60,249 nucleotides of DNA, from NCBI GenBank assembly GCA_036269075.1, contig DATASX010000100.1, forward strand, positions 1 to 60,249, given 5' to 3'. Under the pieces are notes generated by a model. The model was not told the origin of the DNA. It searched no databases and worked only from the letters and a program-made list of their open reading frames with translations. Both the position numbers and the translations under genes were made by a program. Numbering within the stretch: the stretch's first letter is position 1; every line of letters starts with the position of its first letter. Shown here piece by piece: positions 24,579 through 33,561 of the stretch. The DNA comes from Sporichthyaceae bacterium (GTDB lineage: Bacteria > Actinomycetota > Actinomycetes > Sporichthyales > Sporichthyaceae).

Positions 24579-25921
24579 TCAGCGGCGGGCATGCCGCCGG
24601 CGCTCACCGGCGGCCTCCGGCTCGCCCGACGACCGCAACCAGTCGCGCAGCCTGCGCGGACGATCGCCCGACGCCGCCTGCGGGTCGAGGCGTTCCGGTT
24701 CGCGCGGGCCGGGCAACGCCGGGATCACGCCGTCTGCCTGCGGTGTGCCTGCCGACCCGGCCGCGTCGAGGTGCTCGAACACCTCGGCAGCCACCGGGCG
24801 CACCGTGGCGAACACGCCGGCCAGCGCTGTGCTCAGGCGGGCAGCCGCGACGTGGCGCCGCGACCGGGCGGCCCGGTCGAGGGCCGCGGCCAACTCGGCG
24901 AGAGCAGGGATACCCATGGCCGCGGCCGAGCCCTGCACGGAATGTGCCAGCCGCGCGAGCTCGGCCAGGTCGCCGGCAGCGACGGCAGTCGCGGCGGCAG
25001 CGCAGCGTTCCGCGGTGTGTCGATCGAAGGCGGCCCACACCGCGCCGGCCTCGTCCGGACCGAGGTCCGCGGCCAACGTCGCCACCGCCTCGCGCACGCT
25101 CGCGGCAACCCCACGCGCGGCCGCCCCGGGAGCCACCGGGTGACGCTGCGTCAGATCGGCCAGCAGCTCGGCGAACTCCTGCGGGTCAACCGGTCTACGC
25201 AGGGCCGCGACCACGCCGGCGGGCAGGGGCGCGGCCTCGGGCTCCGGCCCGTCAGGGACGATCGCCACCACCGGGATGCCGCCCGCCGCGCACACCTGGC
25301 GCATCCCACGCCAGGCCTCGGTCTCGCTGACGCCGGGTGCGCTGATGTCCACCAGCACCACGCACGGGTCGTCGGAGTGCAACGCGGCCATGGCGGCGAC
25401 CAGGTCCGGAACCACGTCGATCCGGTAGGGCAGCCAACTGCCCAGGTACTCCAGCAGCGCGCAGTGCCGGGTATCGGCCTCGACCACGAGCACCAGCTGA
25501 TCACCGACGGAGGCATCGTCCGCGACCGAGGAAGTGGCACCCGGCCACGGGTCTGCGAGCACCTCCAGCAGTCGGGTCGCCAGCGTCTGCACCGGCAGGT
25601 GCTTCTCCAGGAATCCGCACGCGCCCGAAGCGATCGCCTCGGCCGCGAACTGCACCCGGGAGACGCTGGACACCACGGCGACCTTCGCCTGCGGGCAGGC
25701 CGCACGCAGCATCGGGAGCGCGGCCAGGCCGTTCATGCCGGGCATCGACGGTCGAGCAGGACCACGTCCGGTTGTTCGCGCCGCACCACCTCGACCGCGG
25801 TCGGGCCGTCCGCGGCCACGCCGCAGATCTCGAAGGCCAGGCTGCGGCCCAGGGTGGCGCACCACAGCGCGCGGATGTCCTCCGAGTCGTCGACCACGAC
25901 CGTCCGGAGCACTTGCGTCAC
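24579..25921 (-). pseudogene. Receiver plus Hpt multi-domain signalling protein with one-base frameshift
   Basis: GTG 25921 opens a receiver domain, VLRTVVVDDSEDIRALW to PDVVLLD; the rest (SMPGMNGLAALPMLRAACPQ onward) is in another frame. At about 25750 one base is missing between GAC and TCGATG. After correction there is a second receiver-like domain (LVLVVEADTRHCALLEYLG, CVVLVDISAPG) and an Hpt domain with the phosphorelay His in LARLAHSVQGSAAAMG, where the usual Lys is Gln, then an Arg-rich tail. It starts at a GTGA overlap with the upstream receiver gene, so the two are translationally coupled. No kinase lies in the window. Confidence 0.75.
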
Positions 25922-26304
25922 CAATCCGCGTTGACCTGACGCTCCTTCAGCGCCGTCTCGACGAAGTGCAGCAGCGCGCCGGCCATGAACGGCTTGGTCA
26001 GGTAGCGGGCGCCCATCCCCAGCCCGGAGGCGACGTCCTGCTCCGCGCACCGCGCTGACAGGAAGATCACCGGCAGGTCCCGGCAGCCGGGCTGGTCGCG
26101 CAACTGCCCGGCGAGCGTGAAGCCGTCCATCTCCGGCATGTTCACGTCGAGCACGGCGAGTTCCGGGACGTCCCGTAGGCCGAGCGCGCGCAGCGCGACC
26201 GGTCCGTCGGTGGCCGTCAGGACCTGATGTCCCTCGCGCTGCAGATGTATGCGGACCAGTTCAAGAATGTCGCGGTCGTCGTCGACGACAAGGATGCGAG
26301 CCAC
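25918..26304 (-). CDS. Stand-alone response-regulator receiver domain
   Basis: 128 residues from GTG 26304, with GGGAG 7 nt upstream; the in-frame extension to 26493 is not coding-like. A complete CheY-like receiver: acidic pocket ILVVDDDRD, phospho-acceptor Asp53 in AVLDVNMPEMDG, a Ser switch in IFLSAR and the conserved Lys in YLTKPF. No output domain, so it acts by protein contact or phosphotransfer. Its stop overlaps the start of the receiver/Hpt gene by GTGA, suggesting the two work together in a phosphorelay. Confidence 0.9.
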   Translation of the reverse strand: MARILVVDDDRDILELVRIHLQREGHQVLTATDGPVALRALGLRDVPELAVLDVNMPEMDGFTLAGQLRDQPGCRDLPVIFLSARCAEQDVASGLGMGARYLTKPFMAGALLHFVETALKERQVNADW

Positions 26305-26775
26305 CGAGAATCTCCCTGCTGTTGTGAACTTCCCTCGTCGGCAGCATCGGTCCGGGACGGTGCCGTCGATAGAGGCCAAGGTCCCGCGCGGGCCGGCCGA
26401 TCGGTCGATCCCGGGATCCTCCGGACCGGTGCTCGCGGTCGTCGGCGCGTCGGGACTTTGGACCCTGGGCGGCCCTGGCGTCGCCGGGTTCACTGGGTGC
26501 TGCGGTGCGGGATCACGGTGTGGGACCGGATCGTCCCGGGGTGGGGCGGTCGGTCGCGGACGATCGACATGCGGGCGACCGGTTGGGGAATCGGCCTCGC
26601 GAGCAGCGCGCCGGAACCTCGGTTCCGGTTGCGTCCAGGGGCCCTAGGACCGTTCCGGTCCAGGGCCCCTCGTCGTTGACGCGGGACTTCGGTCCCCTCA
26701 GGCTTGACCCGTCGAGCGCGATCGTCCCCGACTTCGTACGGTGGGACGATTGCGGCCCGACCTGGGAGGAGAGGG
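26305..26775. promoter_or_regulatory. 470-bp intergenic region with two tandem hairpins
   Basis: No gene is convincing. Two inverted repeats lie side by side: CCGGAACC/GGTTCCGG with a 2-nt loop (26611-26628) and a longer stem, arms 26637-26652 and 26656-26670, with one bulged A and a TTC loop. No upstream gene on either strand obviously needs a terminator here, so an unannotated small transcript or a structured leader for the gene at 26776 is possible. Confidence 0.45.
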
Positions 26776-27195
26776 ATGAGCGCGCAGACGCGCAGGTTCG
26801 AGTTCGACTTCAGCCCGATGCATCTGGTGGCGAGTGCCGTCTGGGGCATCCTGCCCGCCACGGCCTGGGTCGATGTCGACGACGAACTGCGAGTCCGGTT
26901 CGGGCCGTGGTCGCTGCGCACTCCGACCACCAACGTGGAGTGGGCGCGGGTCACCGGTCCCTATGAGTTCGTTCGGGTGGCCGGGCCGGCCCGGTTGTCG
27001 CTGGCCGACCGCGGGCTCACCTTCGCGACCAACGGGCTGCACGGTGTCTGCATCGGCTTCCGCACCCCGGTGCCGGGGTTCGAGCCGACCGGCCTGCTGA
27101 AGCACCCGGGGCTGACCGTGACCGTCGCCGAACCCGAGGAATTGGTGGCGACCCTCTTGCGCAACCGCGACCGGGTCTACGCCGCCCGCGTCTGA
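26776..27195 (+). CDS. Conserved hypothetical protein
   Basis: 139 residues; ATG 26776 follows the strong site GGGAGGAGAGGG. No signal peptide or membrane segment. Features: a Trp/Phe-rich first half (MHLVASAVWGILPATAWVDV) and a regular beta pattern, RLSLADRGLTFATNGLHGVCIGF then GLTVTVAEPEELVATLL. It resembles a family of actinobacterial proteins of unknown function that I cannot name. Single gene with its own binding site. Confidence 0.75.
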   Translation: MSAQTRRFEFDFSPMHLVASAVWGILPATAWVDVDDELRVRFGPWSLRTPTTNVEWARVTGPYEFVRVAGPARLSLADRGLTFATNGLHGVCIGFRTPVPGFEPTGLLKHPGLTVTVAEPEELVATLLRNRDRVYAARV

Positions 27196-27319
27196 CCGGC
27201 CGGAGTCCGGAGTCGCTGCCCGGCCTGCTTGTTTCGTCGGCAGGTGAACCGGGAAGTTATGCCGCCGACGCAGGGAGGCCGGATTGAGGCTCGGCCTCCC
27301 AACTTATCGGAGGTCCATC

Positions 27320-27460
27320 GTGCTGTTAGTCGTCGCGTTGCTGGTGCTGATCCTGTTCGGCGGTCTGGGCTTCGTGGCCCACATCCTCTGGCTCGGCCTG
27401 ATCGTGGGCTTGGTGCTGGCGGTGGCCCACGTCGTGTCCAGGGGGCTGACTCGAAGCTGA
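27320..27460 (+). CDS. Very small hydrophobic membrane protein
   Basis: 46 residues, GTG 27320 to TGA 27460, with GGAGG 7 nt upstream. Almost wholly hydrophobic: LLVVALLVLILFGGLGFVAH then LWLGLIVGLVLAVAHVV, two short membrane segments and a basic end, SRGLTRS. It fits the small 'hydrophobic protein' family of actinobacteria and firmicutes, often stress-induced. Its TGA is embedded in a one-mismatch palindrome copy (27457-27471). A lipoprotein gene follows at 27511. Confidence 0.75.
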   Translation: MLLVVALLVLILFGGLGFVAHILWLGLIVGLVLAVAHVVSRGLTRS

Positions 27461-27510
27461 CGTCGGGTCAGTAACCCACCCGACCCGTGCCCACAGGAGA
27501 CCGACCGACG

Positions 27511-27753
27511 ATGAGGAACACCGAATCGACCCGCCGCCGGACCGCCGCAGCGCGGGTAGCGGCAACCGCCGCTGCGTCCGCCCTGCTGCTCGCCGGCTGC
27601 GGCAGCGCGGCGCAGACCGCGCACAACATCGGCGACAAGGCCTCGCAAGGCGCCTCGGACGCCGGCGATGCCGTGAAGAGCGGCGCCCAGGACGCCGGCA
27701 ACGCCGTCAAGGACGGCGGGGTCAAGGCCGGAAACGCGCTCGGCGGACACTGA
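27511..27753 (+). CDS. Small lipoprotein with a repeated Ala/Gly/Asp pattern
   Basis: 80 residues from ATG 27511, with AGGAG upstream. Basic N-terminus, then ALLLAGC with the lipobox Cys. The mature part repeats a motif of the type D-A-G-x-A-V-K (SDAGDAVKSGAQDAGNAVKDG), predicted as an amphipathic helix like late-embryogenesis or CsbD-like stress proteins. It sits 50 bp downstream of the small hydrophobic protein and may share its transcript. A stress-related envelope role is a guess. Confidence 0.7.
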   Translation: MRNTESTRRRTAAARVAATAAASALLLAGCGSAAQTAHNIGDKASQGASDAGDAVKSGAQDAGNAVKDGGVKAGNALGGH

Positions 27754-27774
27754 CCCGGCCCGGCTGGGAGAAGC

Positions 27775-28992
27775 TCAGTTCTTCCGCCGGCGTCCGGTCA
27801 GCACGCCGATCCCGAACAGCCCAGCCGGACCGGCCAGCCGACGTGTCAGAGACTGCTTGCGGTGCCCGACCGCGACGGGCTCGGCGGGCACCAACCCGAC
27901 GGGGACCACAGCCACGTCTTCGCCGGGGCTGCCGGCCCGGTCCAGCTCGGGGAACAGGACCTCGTCGAGCAGCAACTTCACGGTGGCCGCGACCGGGATC
28001 GCGAGCAATGCCCCGACGATCCCGAGGACGGCGCCGCCGATCATCAGCGCCACCACGGTGAGCAGGCCGTCGACCTGGACGGTCCGGCCCATGACCCGGG
28101 GCACGATCAGGTAGTCCTCAAGAACCCGGTAGGCGATGTAGAAGCCGGCCGTGGCGATCCCCACCGGCACGCTGACGGTCAACCCGAGCAGCGCGGCGAA
28201 GGTGCCGCCCACGGTGGAACCCACTACCGGGACCAGGTCCAGCACCGCCACGATCACGGCGAGCAGCACCGCGTCGGGCAGGCCGAAGGCCAGGGCCCAG
28301 ACCAACGTGCCGGCGCCGGCGATCAACGACGTCAAGGCGTTGCCGAGGACGTAACCGCCGACCCGCTTGCACACCTCGTCGGTCAACTCCGAGGCCCGGT
28401 CGCGGTGCGGTGCCGGCGCCAGCCGTCGGCACAACTGCTTGAGCTGGGGCAGCCCGGCCAGGAAGTACAACGTCAGCACGATCAGCAGCACCGCGGCGGC
28501 GGCCGCGCTCACCGCGATCTTTCCCGCGCCGAACACCCCGCCGACGATCGATCCGCTGCCGCCCTGGCTCACCTTGGACCGGATCGAGTCCAGCACGTGG
28601 TACTTGGCGTTCAGGCGGCCCAGCACGTTGCTGTGGTCCTGCAACTGGCGTTGGTAGGCGGGGAACTGTCGGGTGAAGGCCTCGGCCTGGTCGACCAGCG
28701 TCGGCACCATCCAGGCCAGGAAGCTGACGACGAGGGCCAAACCCGTCAATGCGACCGTGGCGACCGCCCACCCGCGGGACATGCCCCGTCGGGTCAGCCG
28801 CATCACGACCGGGTCCAGGCCGAGAGCCAGCACCAGCGCGATCGCGATCAGCAGCAGTTCCTGGCGGGCTTCGCCGATCGCCAGGAACACGATCCAGCCG
28901 GTGAGGCCGCCGAGCGCGACCAGCAAGCCCCAGCGGTAGGGGTGGTCGCCGCTCGCCCGGTGCCGCGTGGTCACAGCGGTCCGCAACAACAT
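27775..28992 (-). CDS. AI-2E family transporter
   Basis: 405 residues with about eight helices, the standard architecture: an N-terminal helix pair with LLIAIALVLALGLDPVVMRLTRRGMSRG-type motif (key residues), a long loop domain around PAYQRQLQDHSNVLG, then LIAGAGTLVWALAFGLPDAVLLAVIVAVLDLVPVVGS-type region and IVPRVMGR. Members include the AI-2 exporter TqsA and Na+/H+ antiporters, so the substrate here is open. The C-terminus carries a basic tail (RRRKN). Stands alone, convergent with the lipoprotein gene. Confidence 0.88.
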   Translation of the reverse strand: MLLRTAVTTRHRASGDHPYRWGLLVALGGLTGWIVFLAIGEARQELLLIAIALVLALGLDPVVMRLTRRGMSRGWAVATVALTGLALVVSFLAWMVPTLVDQAEAFTRQFPAYQRQLQDHSNVLGRLNAKYHVLDSIRSKVSQGGSGSIVGGVFGAGKIAVSAAAAAVLLIVLTLYFLAGLPQLKQLCRRLAPAPHRDRASELTDEVCKRVGGYVLGNALTSLIAGAGTLVWALAFGLPDAVLLAVIVAVLDLVPVVGSTVGGTFAALLGLTVSVPVGIATAGFYIAYRVLEDYLIVPRVMGRTVQVDGLLTVVALMIGGAVLGIVGALLAIPVAATVKLLLDEVLFPELDRAGSPGEDVAVVPVGLVPAEPVAVGHRKQSLTRRLAGPAGLFGIGVLTGRRRKN

Positions 28993-29395
28993 CGACAGCC
29001 TCTCCGTCTTGGCGGATCTTGGTGGCGTGGCTACCCGCCAGGAAGGCTGTCCGAACCGTCAGCGTCGTCGGCGCAGCGACCTTCTGAGGGGCCGTCAGCG
29101 GACAGCGTGGACGGGATCAGGGCAGGTCGGGCTGCGGGGGGAGCGGCGCCGGGCCCGGGCCGTCCGGCCCCGGTCCGGGCATCGGCGGCGTCGGGCGCGG
29201 CGGCGCCGGGTCGGGCCCGGGACCGGGTCGCGGCGGCCTCGGGTCGACGGGAGGTGCGGGAGGCGTCGTCATGTGCCCGGACTACCCGAGGTCGGCCGCT
29301 CGACGCGGGCACCGATCGCTGCGGTGCTGGTTCGTCCGCCGGGCTGGGGTAGCCCCCGGGGTGAGGAAATTTGCCCCCAGGAAAAGGAGAATCGG
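28993..29395. other. Intergenic stretch before the SRPBCC gene
   Basis: Contains a possible small proline-rich ORF on the minus strand (29117-29272), a one-mismatch palindrome copy CTGAGG GGC CGTCAG (29084-29098), and AAAAGGAGA, the binding site for the gene at 29396. Otherwise nothing is recognised. Confidence 0.4.
29117..29272 (-). CDS. Possible small proline-rich protein
   Basis: 51 codons, ATG 29272 to TGA 29117, giving an almost pure Pro/Gly/Asp/Arg peptide (PPAPPVDPRPPRPGPGPD near the start). The binding site is weak. Such proteins do occur in actinobacteria, but composition alone in GC-rich DNA makes this uncertain. Confidence 0.3.
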   Translation of the reverse strand: MTTPPAPPVDPRPPRPGPGPDPAPPRPTPPMPGPGPDGPGPAPLPPQPDLP

Positions 29396-29851
29396 ATGAC
29401 TTCGGTCACCCAGTCGGTCGATGTCGAGGTTCCGGTGCACGTGGCCTACAACCAGTGGACGCAGTTCGAGGAGTTCCCGCGGTTCATGGGAGGGGTCGAG
29501 TCGATCACCCAGTTGGACGACACCCATCTGCGCTGGGAGATCTCGGTGGACGGTGTCAAACGTGATTACGAGACCGAGATAACCGAACAGCACCCGGACG
29601 AGCGGGTGGCGTGGCGCAGCGCCGATGGATCGCACGCCGGCGTGATCACCTTCCACAGGTTGTCCGACTCGAGCGCGCGGGTCACCGCGCAGCTGGACTG
29701 GAAGCCGGAAGGTGTCGCCGAGCACGTAGGTGCGTTGATCGGTACCGACGACCGACAGGTCAAGCACGATCTCAAGCGCTTCAAGGAGTTCATCGAGCAG
29801 CGCGGTCAGGAGTCCGGCGGTTGGCGGGGCGACGTACCGCGCAAGAGCTGA
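29396..29851 (+). CDS. SRPBCC family protein (polyketide cyclase/dehydrase-like)
   Basis: 151 residues from ATG 29396 after AAAAGGAGA. The fold signature is clear: TQSVDVEVPVHVAYNQWTQFEEFPRFM at the N-terminus (key residues), then RWEISVDGVKRDYETEITEQ, DERVAWRS, and a long C-terminal helix KHDLKRFKEFIEQR. Members of this subgroup bind hydrophobic molecules and are often found by stress or membrane genes. Ligand unknown. The flavoprotein gene follows 125 nt downstream. Confidence 0.85.
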   Translation: MTSVTQSVDVEVPVHVAYNQWTQFEEFPRFMGGVESITQLDDTHLRWEISVDGVKRDYETEITEQHPDERVAWRSADGSHAGVITFHRLSDSSARVTAQLDWKPEGVAEHVGALIGTDDRQVKHDLKRFKEFIEQRGQESGGWRGDVPRKS

Positions 29852-29976
29852 GGATCCACCGACCTCATGTCCGATTCGGGCCGGACGTGGCGTGTGGCTG
29901 CGTCCTGCAGGCGGGTAGCGGCTGTTCAGCGGGTGTTTCGGCGGTCGGGGTGCCGCGGCACGGAAAGGAGGCCGAG

Positions 29977-31221
29977 ATGGCACCAGCGGCTGGTTGTGTG
30001 ATCGTGGGTGGCGGCGCCGCCGGCGCGGCGACCGTCGCAGCACTGCGGGATGGTGCTTACGCCGAGCCGATCACGTTGATCGGCGCCGAGGCGGAACTGC
30101 CCTACGACCGCCCACCGCTGTCCAAGGGTTACCTGCAGGGCAAGAGCGGACTGGCCGAGGTGTTCCTGCACGACCTGCGCTGGTACGACCAGCGTGACGT
30201 GCGACTGCTCGTCGGCAGCGCCGTGAGTGAGATTGATCTCGGCAGCCGTCAGGTGAAGTTGGGACCGCGCGAGGCGATCGGCTACGACCAACTGGTCCTG
30301 GCCACCGGGGCCACCCCCCAGCGCCCGGACCTGCCAGGGGCGGACCTGCCCGGCGTGCTGTGCCTGCGCACCCTTGCCGACAGCGACCGCCTGCGCGACC
30401 GGATGGCCGAGGCGAATCGCGTCGTCGTGATCGGCGGCGGCTGGATCGGGCTGGAGGTGACCGCGGCCGCGCGGGCCGTCGGGCTTCCGGTGACCGTGCT
30501 GGAGACCGCGCCGCTGCCGTTGATGCGTGTGCTCGGCGAGTGGATGGCGCCGGTGTTCGCCGATCTGCACCGCAAGCAGGGGGTCGATTTGCGGGTCGGT
30601 GTCGAGGTGTCAGCGATCACCGGGGACCGATTCGCGACCGGTGTCCGGCTGGCCGATGGCACTCGCCTGTCGGGCGACCTGATCGTGCTGGGGGTGGGCG
30701 CGACTGCGAACACCGAACTGGCGCAACGGGCTGGGATCACCGTCGAGGACGGCATCCGCACCGACGCGGGCCTGCGCACCAGCGCACCCGACGTGTACGC
30801 CGTCGGCGACGTCGCCCGCGCGGACCATCCGCTGTACGGCTGCCCGCTGCGTGTCGAGCACTGGGACAACGCGCACCACCAACCGGAGACCGCCGCGGCG
30901 GCGATCCTCGGCCGGCGGGCGGTGCACGACGCGGTGCCCTACTTCTTCACCGATCAGTACGACCTCGGCATGGAGTACGGCGGGTACCTGATGCCCGACC
31001 GCAAGCACCGCGTCGTGGTGCGCGGAGACCTGGCCGGGCGAGAGTTCATCGCGTTCTGGCAGGACCCCGCAGGTCGACTTGTCGCCGGGATGAACGTCAA
31101 CGTCTGGGACGTCAACGACACCATCCGCGCGCTGATCGCCGAACGACGTCCGCTCGACCGCGACCGATTGGCCGACCCTGGCGTCCCGCTGACCGACCTG
31201 CTTGAACCCGGCCGTTCCTGA
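29977..31221 (+). CDS. FAD-dependent oxidoreductase, ferredoxin/rubredoxin reductase type
   Basis: 414 residues; ATG 29977 follows AAAGGAGG. Two dinucleotide sites: FAD loop [17 protein letters not shown] near 8-24 and NAD loop [18 protein letters not shown] near 147-164. Also PYDRPPLSK, the ATG motif [10 protein letters not shown], and VYAVGDVA with the FAD-binding Asp, then a C-terminal reductase domain ([15 protein letters not shown]). It would pass electrons from NAD(P)H to a ferredoxin or rubredoxin for P450s or dioxygenases; no ferredoxin gene is adjacent. Its TGA is inside a perfect palindrome copy. Confidence 0.9.
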   Translation: MAPAAGCVIVGGGAAGAATVAALRDGAYAEPITLIGAEAELPYDRPPLSKGYLQGKSGLAEVFLHDLRWYDQRDVRLLVGSAVSEIDLGSRQVKLGPREAIGYDQLVLATGATPQRPDLPGADLPGVLCLRTLADSDRLRDRMAEANRVVVIGGGWIGLEVTAAARAVGLPVTVLETAPLPLMRVLGEWMAPVFADLHRKQGVDLRVGVEVSAITGDRFATGVRLADGTRLSGDLIVLGVGATANTELAQRAGITVEDGIRTDAGLRTSAPDVYAVGDVARADHPLYGCPLRVEHWDNAHHQPETAAAAILGRRAVHDAVPYFFTDQYDLGMEYGGYLMPDRKHRVVVRGDLAGREFIAFWQDPAGRLVAGMNVNVWDVNDTIRALIAERRPLDRDRLADPGVPLTDLLEPGRS

Positions 31222-31232
31222 CGGCCCGTCAG
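31218..31232. repeat. Perfect palindrome CTGACG GCC CGTCAG at a stop codon
   Basis: The TGA of the flavoprotein gene (31219-31221) lies in the left arm of this perfect copy. The catalase binding site follows about 20 nt later. Confidence 0.85.
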
Positions 31233-31262
31233 TTGCTCCGAGATCCTAACCCCGGAAGGAAC

Positions 31263-32744
31263 ATGATGACGACTCGAAGCGATCACCGCCCGGCCACCAC
31301 GACCGACGCGGGAGTGCCCGTCGCCAGCGACGAACACTCGCTCACCGTCGGCCCGAACGGGCCGATCCTGCTGCAGGACCACTACCTGATCGAGCAGATG
31401 GCGCAGTTCAACCGCGAGCGGATTCCCGAGCGCCAACCGCACGCCAAGGGCGGCGGCGCCCACGGGTTCTTCGAGGTGACCGACGACGTGTCGGGGTTCA
31501 CCAAGGCCCAGGTCTTCGCGCCGGGTACCCGGACCGAGGCGCTCGCCCGGTTCTCCACCGTTGCCGGGGAGCGGGGCAGCCCCGACACCTGGCGGGACCC
31601 GCGCGGTTTCGCGATCAAGCTCTACACCGGAGAGGGAAACCTCGACCTGGTCGGGAACAACACCCCGGTGTTCTTCATCCGGGACCCGATGAAGTTTCAG
31701 CACTTCATCCGGTCGCAGAAGCGGCGGGCCGGCAACAACTTGCGCGACCACGACATGCAGTGGGACTTCTGGACCCTGTCGCCCGAGTCGGCGCACCAGG
31801 TCACCTGGCTGATGGGTGACCGCGGGATCCCGCGTAGCTGGCGGCACATGAACGGCTACTCGAGTCATACCTACATGTGGATCAACGCCGCCGGGCAACG
31901 GTTCTGGGTGAAGTACCACTTCCACACCGACCAGGGCGTCGAGTTCATGACCCAGGACGAGGCGGACGAGATGGCCGGGACCGACGGTGACTACCACCAG
32001 CGAGACCTGTGGGAGCACCTGGAGGCGAAGCAGTTCCCGTCCTGGACCCTCTACGTGCAGATCATGCCGTTCGAGGATGCGACCTCCTACCGCTTCAACC
32101 CCTTCGACCTGACCAAGGTCTGGCCGCACGGCGACTATCCGTTGCACCAGGTGGGTCGGCTCACGTTGGACCGGAATGTGACGGACTATCACGCCGAGAT
32201 CGAGCAGGCCGCGTTCCAGCCCAACAACCTGGTGCCGGGCACCGGGCTGAGCCCGGACCGCATGCTGCTGGCCCGCGGATTTGCCTACGCCGACGCGCAC
32301 CGGGCCCGACTGGGAGTGAACTACCAGCAGATCCCGGTCAACCGGCCCAAGTGCCCGGTGCACTCGTACTCGAAGGACGGGGCAATGCGCATGGACCCGG
32401 TGCGCGACCCGGTCTACGCACCGAACTCGTACGGCGGACCGCGGGCCGACGGCGAGACCTACCCGGAACTCGCGGTGTGGTCCTCCGACGGGGAGATGGT
32501 CCGCACCGCGTACACCCTGCGGTCGGACGATGACGACTGGGGACAGGCGGGCACGATGGTCCGGGACGTACTCGACGACGCCGCCCGGGACCGACTGGTC
32601 GGCAACATCGTCGGGCACCTGCTCGACGGCGTCAGTGAGTCTGTGCTCCAGCGCGCCTTCGACTACTGGCGCCACGTGGACAAGCACCTGGGCGACCGGG
32701 TCGAGGCCGGGGTTCGCGCCGGCGCCGCGGAACGCAAGGGATAG
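31263..32744 (+). CDS. Monofunctional haem catalase
   Basis: 493 residues (ATG 31263, with a second in-frame ATG at 31266; GGAAGGA upstream). Breaks hydrogen peroxide into water and O2. Seen: distal His67 in [14 protein letters not shown], the Asn-containing [10 protein letters not shown], a FHTDQG segment, and the haem-ligand Tyr in [14 protein letters not shown]. Length fits the small-subunit clade 3 type. It lacks the OxyR or Fur neighbour often found with catalases; a hairpin follows the stop. The flavoprotein and catalase may form an oxidative-stress unit, though the 41-bp gap contains the palindrome. Confidence 0.95.
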   Translation: MMTTRSDHRPATTTDAGVPVASDEHSLTVGPNGPILLQDHYLIEQMAQFNRERIPERQPHAKGGGAHGFFEVTDDVSGFTKAQVFAPGTRTEALARFSTVAGERGSPDTWRDPRGFAIKLYTGEGNLDLVGNNTPVFFIRDPMKFQHFIRSQKRRAGNNLRDHDMQWDFWTLSPESAHQVTWLMGDRGIPRSWRHMNGYSSHTYMWINAAGQRFWVKYHFHTDQGVEFMTQDEADEMAGTDGDYHQRDLWEHLEAKQFPSWTLYVQIMPFEDATSYRFNPFDLTKVWPHGDYPLHQVGRLTLDRNVTDYHAEIEQAAFQPNNLVPGTGLSPDRMLLARGFAYADAHRARLGVNYQQIPVNRPKCPVHSYSKDGAMRMDPVRDPVYAPNSYGGPRADGETYPELAVWSSDGEMVRTAYTLRSDDDDWGQAGTMVRDVLDDAARDRLVGNIVGHLLDGVSESVLQRAFDYWRHVDKHLGDRVEAGVRAGAAERKG

Positions 32745-32746
32745 CC

Positions 32747-32772
32747 CCGGTCGGGGGAATTTTCCCGATCGG
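32747..32772 (+). terminator. Hairpin terminator after catalase
   Basis: Stem CCGGTCGGG (32747-32755) with CCCGATCGG (32764-32772), one G-U pair, and a loop containing TTTT. It begins 2 nt after the catalase stop. Confidence 0.6.
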
Positions 32773-32844
32773 TGGTTGGGCCACCGCGTCCGCTGGGTAG
32801 GAACCCGACGCGGTCATCCTCGTCATCGGAGAAAGGGTCGTGCC

Positions 32845-32982
32845 ATGGCGCGAGTACGAGTTCTCGCCCGTCGCCCGCGCGCCGTCCGTCGTCGGTGGCC
32901 GACCGAGGAGCCGGAAGAGATGGTGCCCCGGCGGGTGCCCCGGCGGCTGCCATCCTGGCGAGATTCCTGGCGCCGGTACTGA
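32845..32982 (+). CDS. Small Arg-rich protein
   Basis: 45 residues from ATG 32845 with GGAGAAAGGG upstream. About a third of the residues are Arg (MARVRVLARRPRAVRRRW at the start), with an acidic centre EEPEEM. No domain recognised; a nucleic-acid-binding peptide is possible. It lies between catalase and the STAS-like gene, 21 nt upstream of the latter. Confidence 0.4.
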   Translation: MARVRVLARRPRAVRRRWPTEEPEEMVPRRVPRRLPSWRDSWRRY

Positions 32983-33003
32983 TCGGCACGAAGCGGGGGC
33001 CCG

Positions 33004-33348
33004 ATGTTCGGCGACGTCGCGATCGTCGCGGACGCGCGCGATCCGCAGATCGTCGTGCTGCGCGGCCATGTCTCGCGAGCCTGCGAGGCTGAGTTGACCG
33101 CTGCCGTCGGCCGGGCCGCCCGGCACGGTCGGTGCCGCTTGGACCTGACTGCGCTGGACGGGCTGCACCGCGGCGCCCTGGAGATGCTGCGCGCCGTGGC
33201 CGCCTCGGTCGATCTGGACCTGATAGTTCGGTCCGGCAGCCCGATCGCCCGGGCCGTGCGACGCGTCGGGTTGGGTACCGCCGAGCCTGGGTGCGCACGC
33301 GTGCGCACCCAGGAGGTGCGGGACGCGAAACCGGAGGTTCACAAATAA
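33004..33348 (+). CDS. STAS-like small protein
   Basis: 114 residues. The pattern VVLRGHVSRACEAELTAAVG, CRLDLTALDGLHRGALEML and LIVRSGSPIARAVRRVGLG matches the beta-alpha layout of anti-sigma-factor antagonists (STAS), but the phosphorylatable Ser of the usual DLSGV-S motif is replaced in DLTALDGLHRG. The role is therefore uncertain. Its C-terminus runs up to the riboswitch leader region. Confidence 0.5.
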   Translation: MFGDVAIVADARDPQIVVLRGHVSRACEAELTAAVGRAARHGRCRLDLTALDGLHRGALEMLRAVAASVDLDLIVRSGSPIARAVRRVGLGTAEPGCARVRTQEVRDAKPEVHK

Positions 33349-33404
33349 GTGCTCCGGATGCAACAGCTTGGTCGTTGACTTCGTCATGACCCGCCGCAAG
33401 GCGG

Positions 33405-33508
33405 GGCGCGTCTAGGGTTCCGTCGCCGGCTTCGACCGGCGGGTCTGGTCCGAGAGATGCAGGCGGGACGTCGTCCCGCTCCACGGCGGGAGAAAAGCCC
33501 GGGAGGCC
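33405..33508 (+). ncRNA. Guanidine-I riboswitch (ykkC-yxkD aptamer)
   Basis: The conserved ykkC pieces occur in order: TCTAGGGTTCCG (33411-33422), GGTCTGGTCCGAGAG (33442-33456), and CACGGCGGGA then AAAAGCCCGGGAG (33482-33505), with stems between them. This aptamer binds guanidinium and switches on guanidine export or degradation genes. Here it precedes the complete downstream operon of permease, deiminase-like subunits, carboxyltransferase and allophanate hydrolase. The last conserved block overlaps the 5' arm of a terminator, so ligand binding should prevent termination. Boundaries are approximate. Confidence 0.92.
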
Positions 33509-33523
33509 ACGTCGGCCCGGGCT
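33496..33523 (+). terminator. Riboswitch expression-platform terminator
   Basis: AGCCCGGG (33496-33503) pairs with CCCGGGCT (33516-33523). The left arm is part of the aptamer core, giving mutually exclusive folds: guanidine bound means read-through into the permease gene at 33562. The downstream tail, GTGCTGGTTT, is only weakly T-rich, so a translational effect is also possible. Confidence 0.75.
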
Positions 33524-33561
33524 GTGCTGGTTTCGGGCCATTCACATCGGGGGCCCACTCC

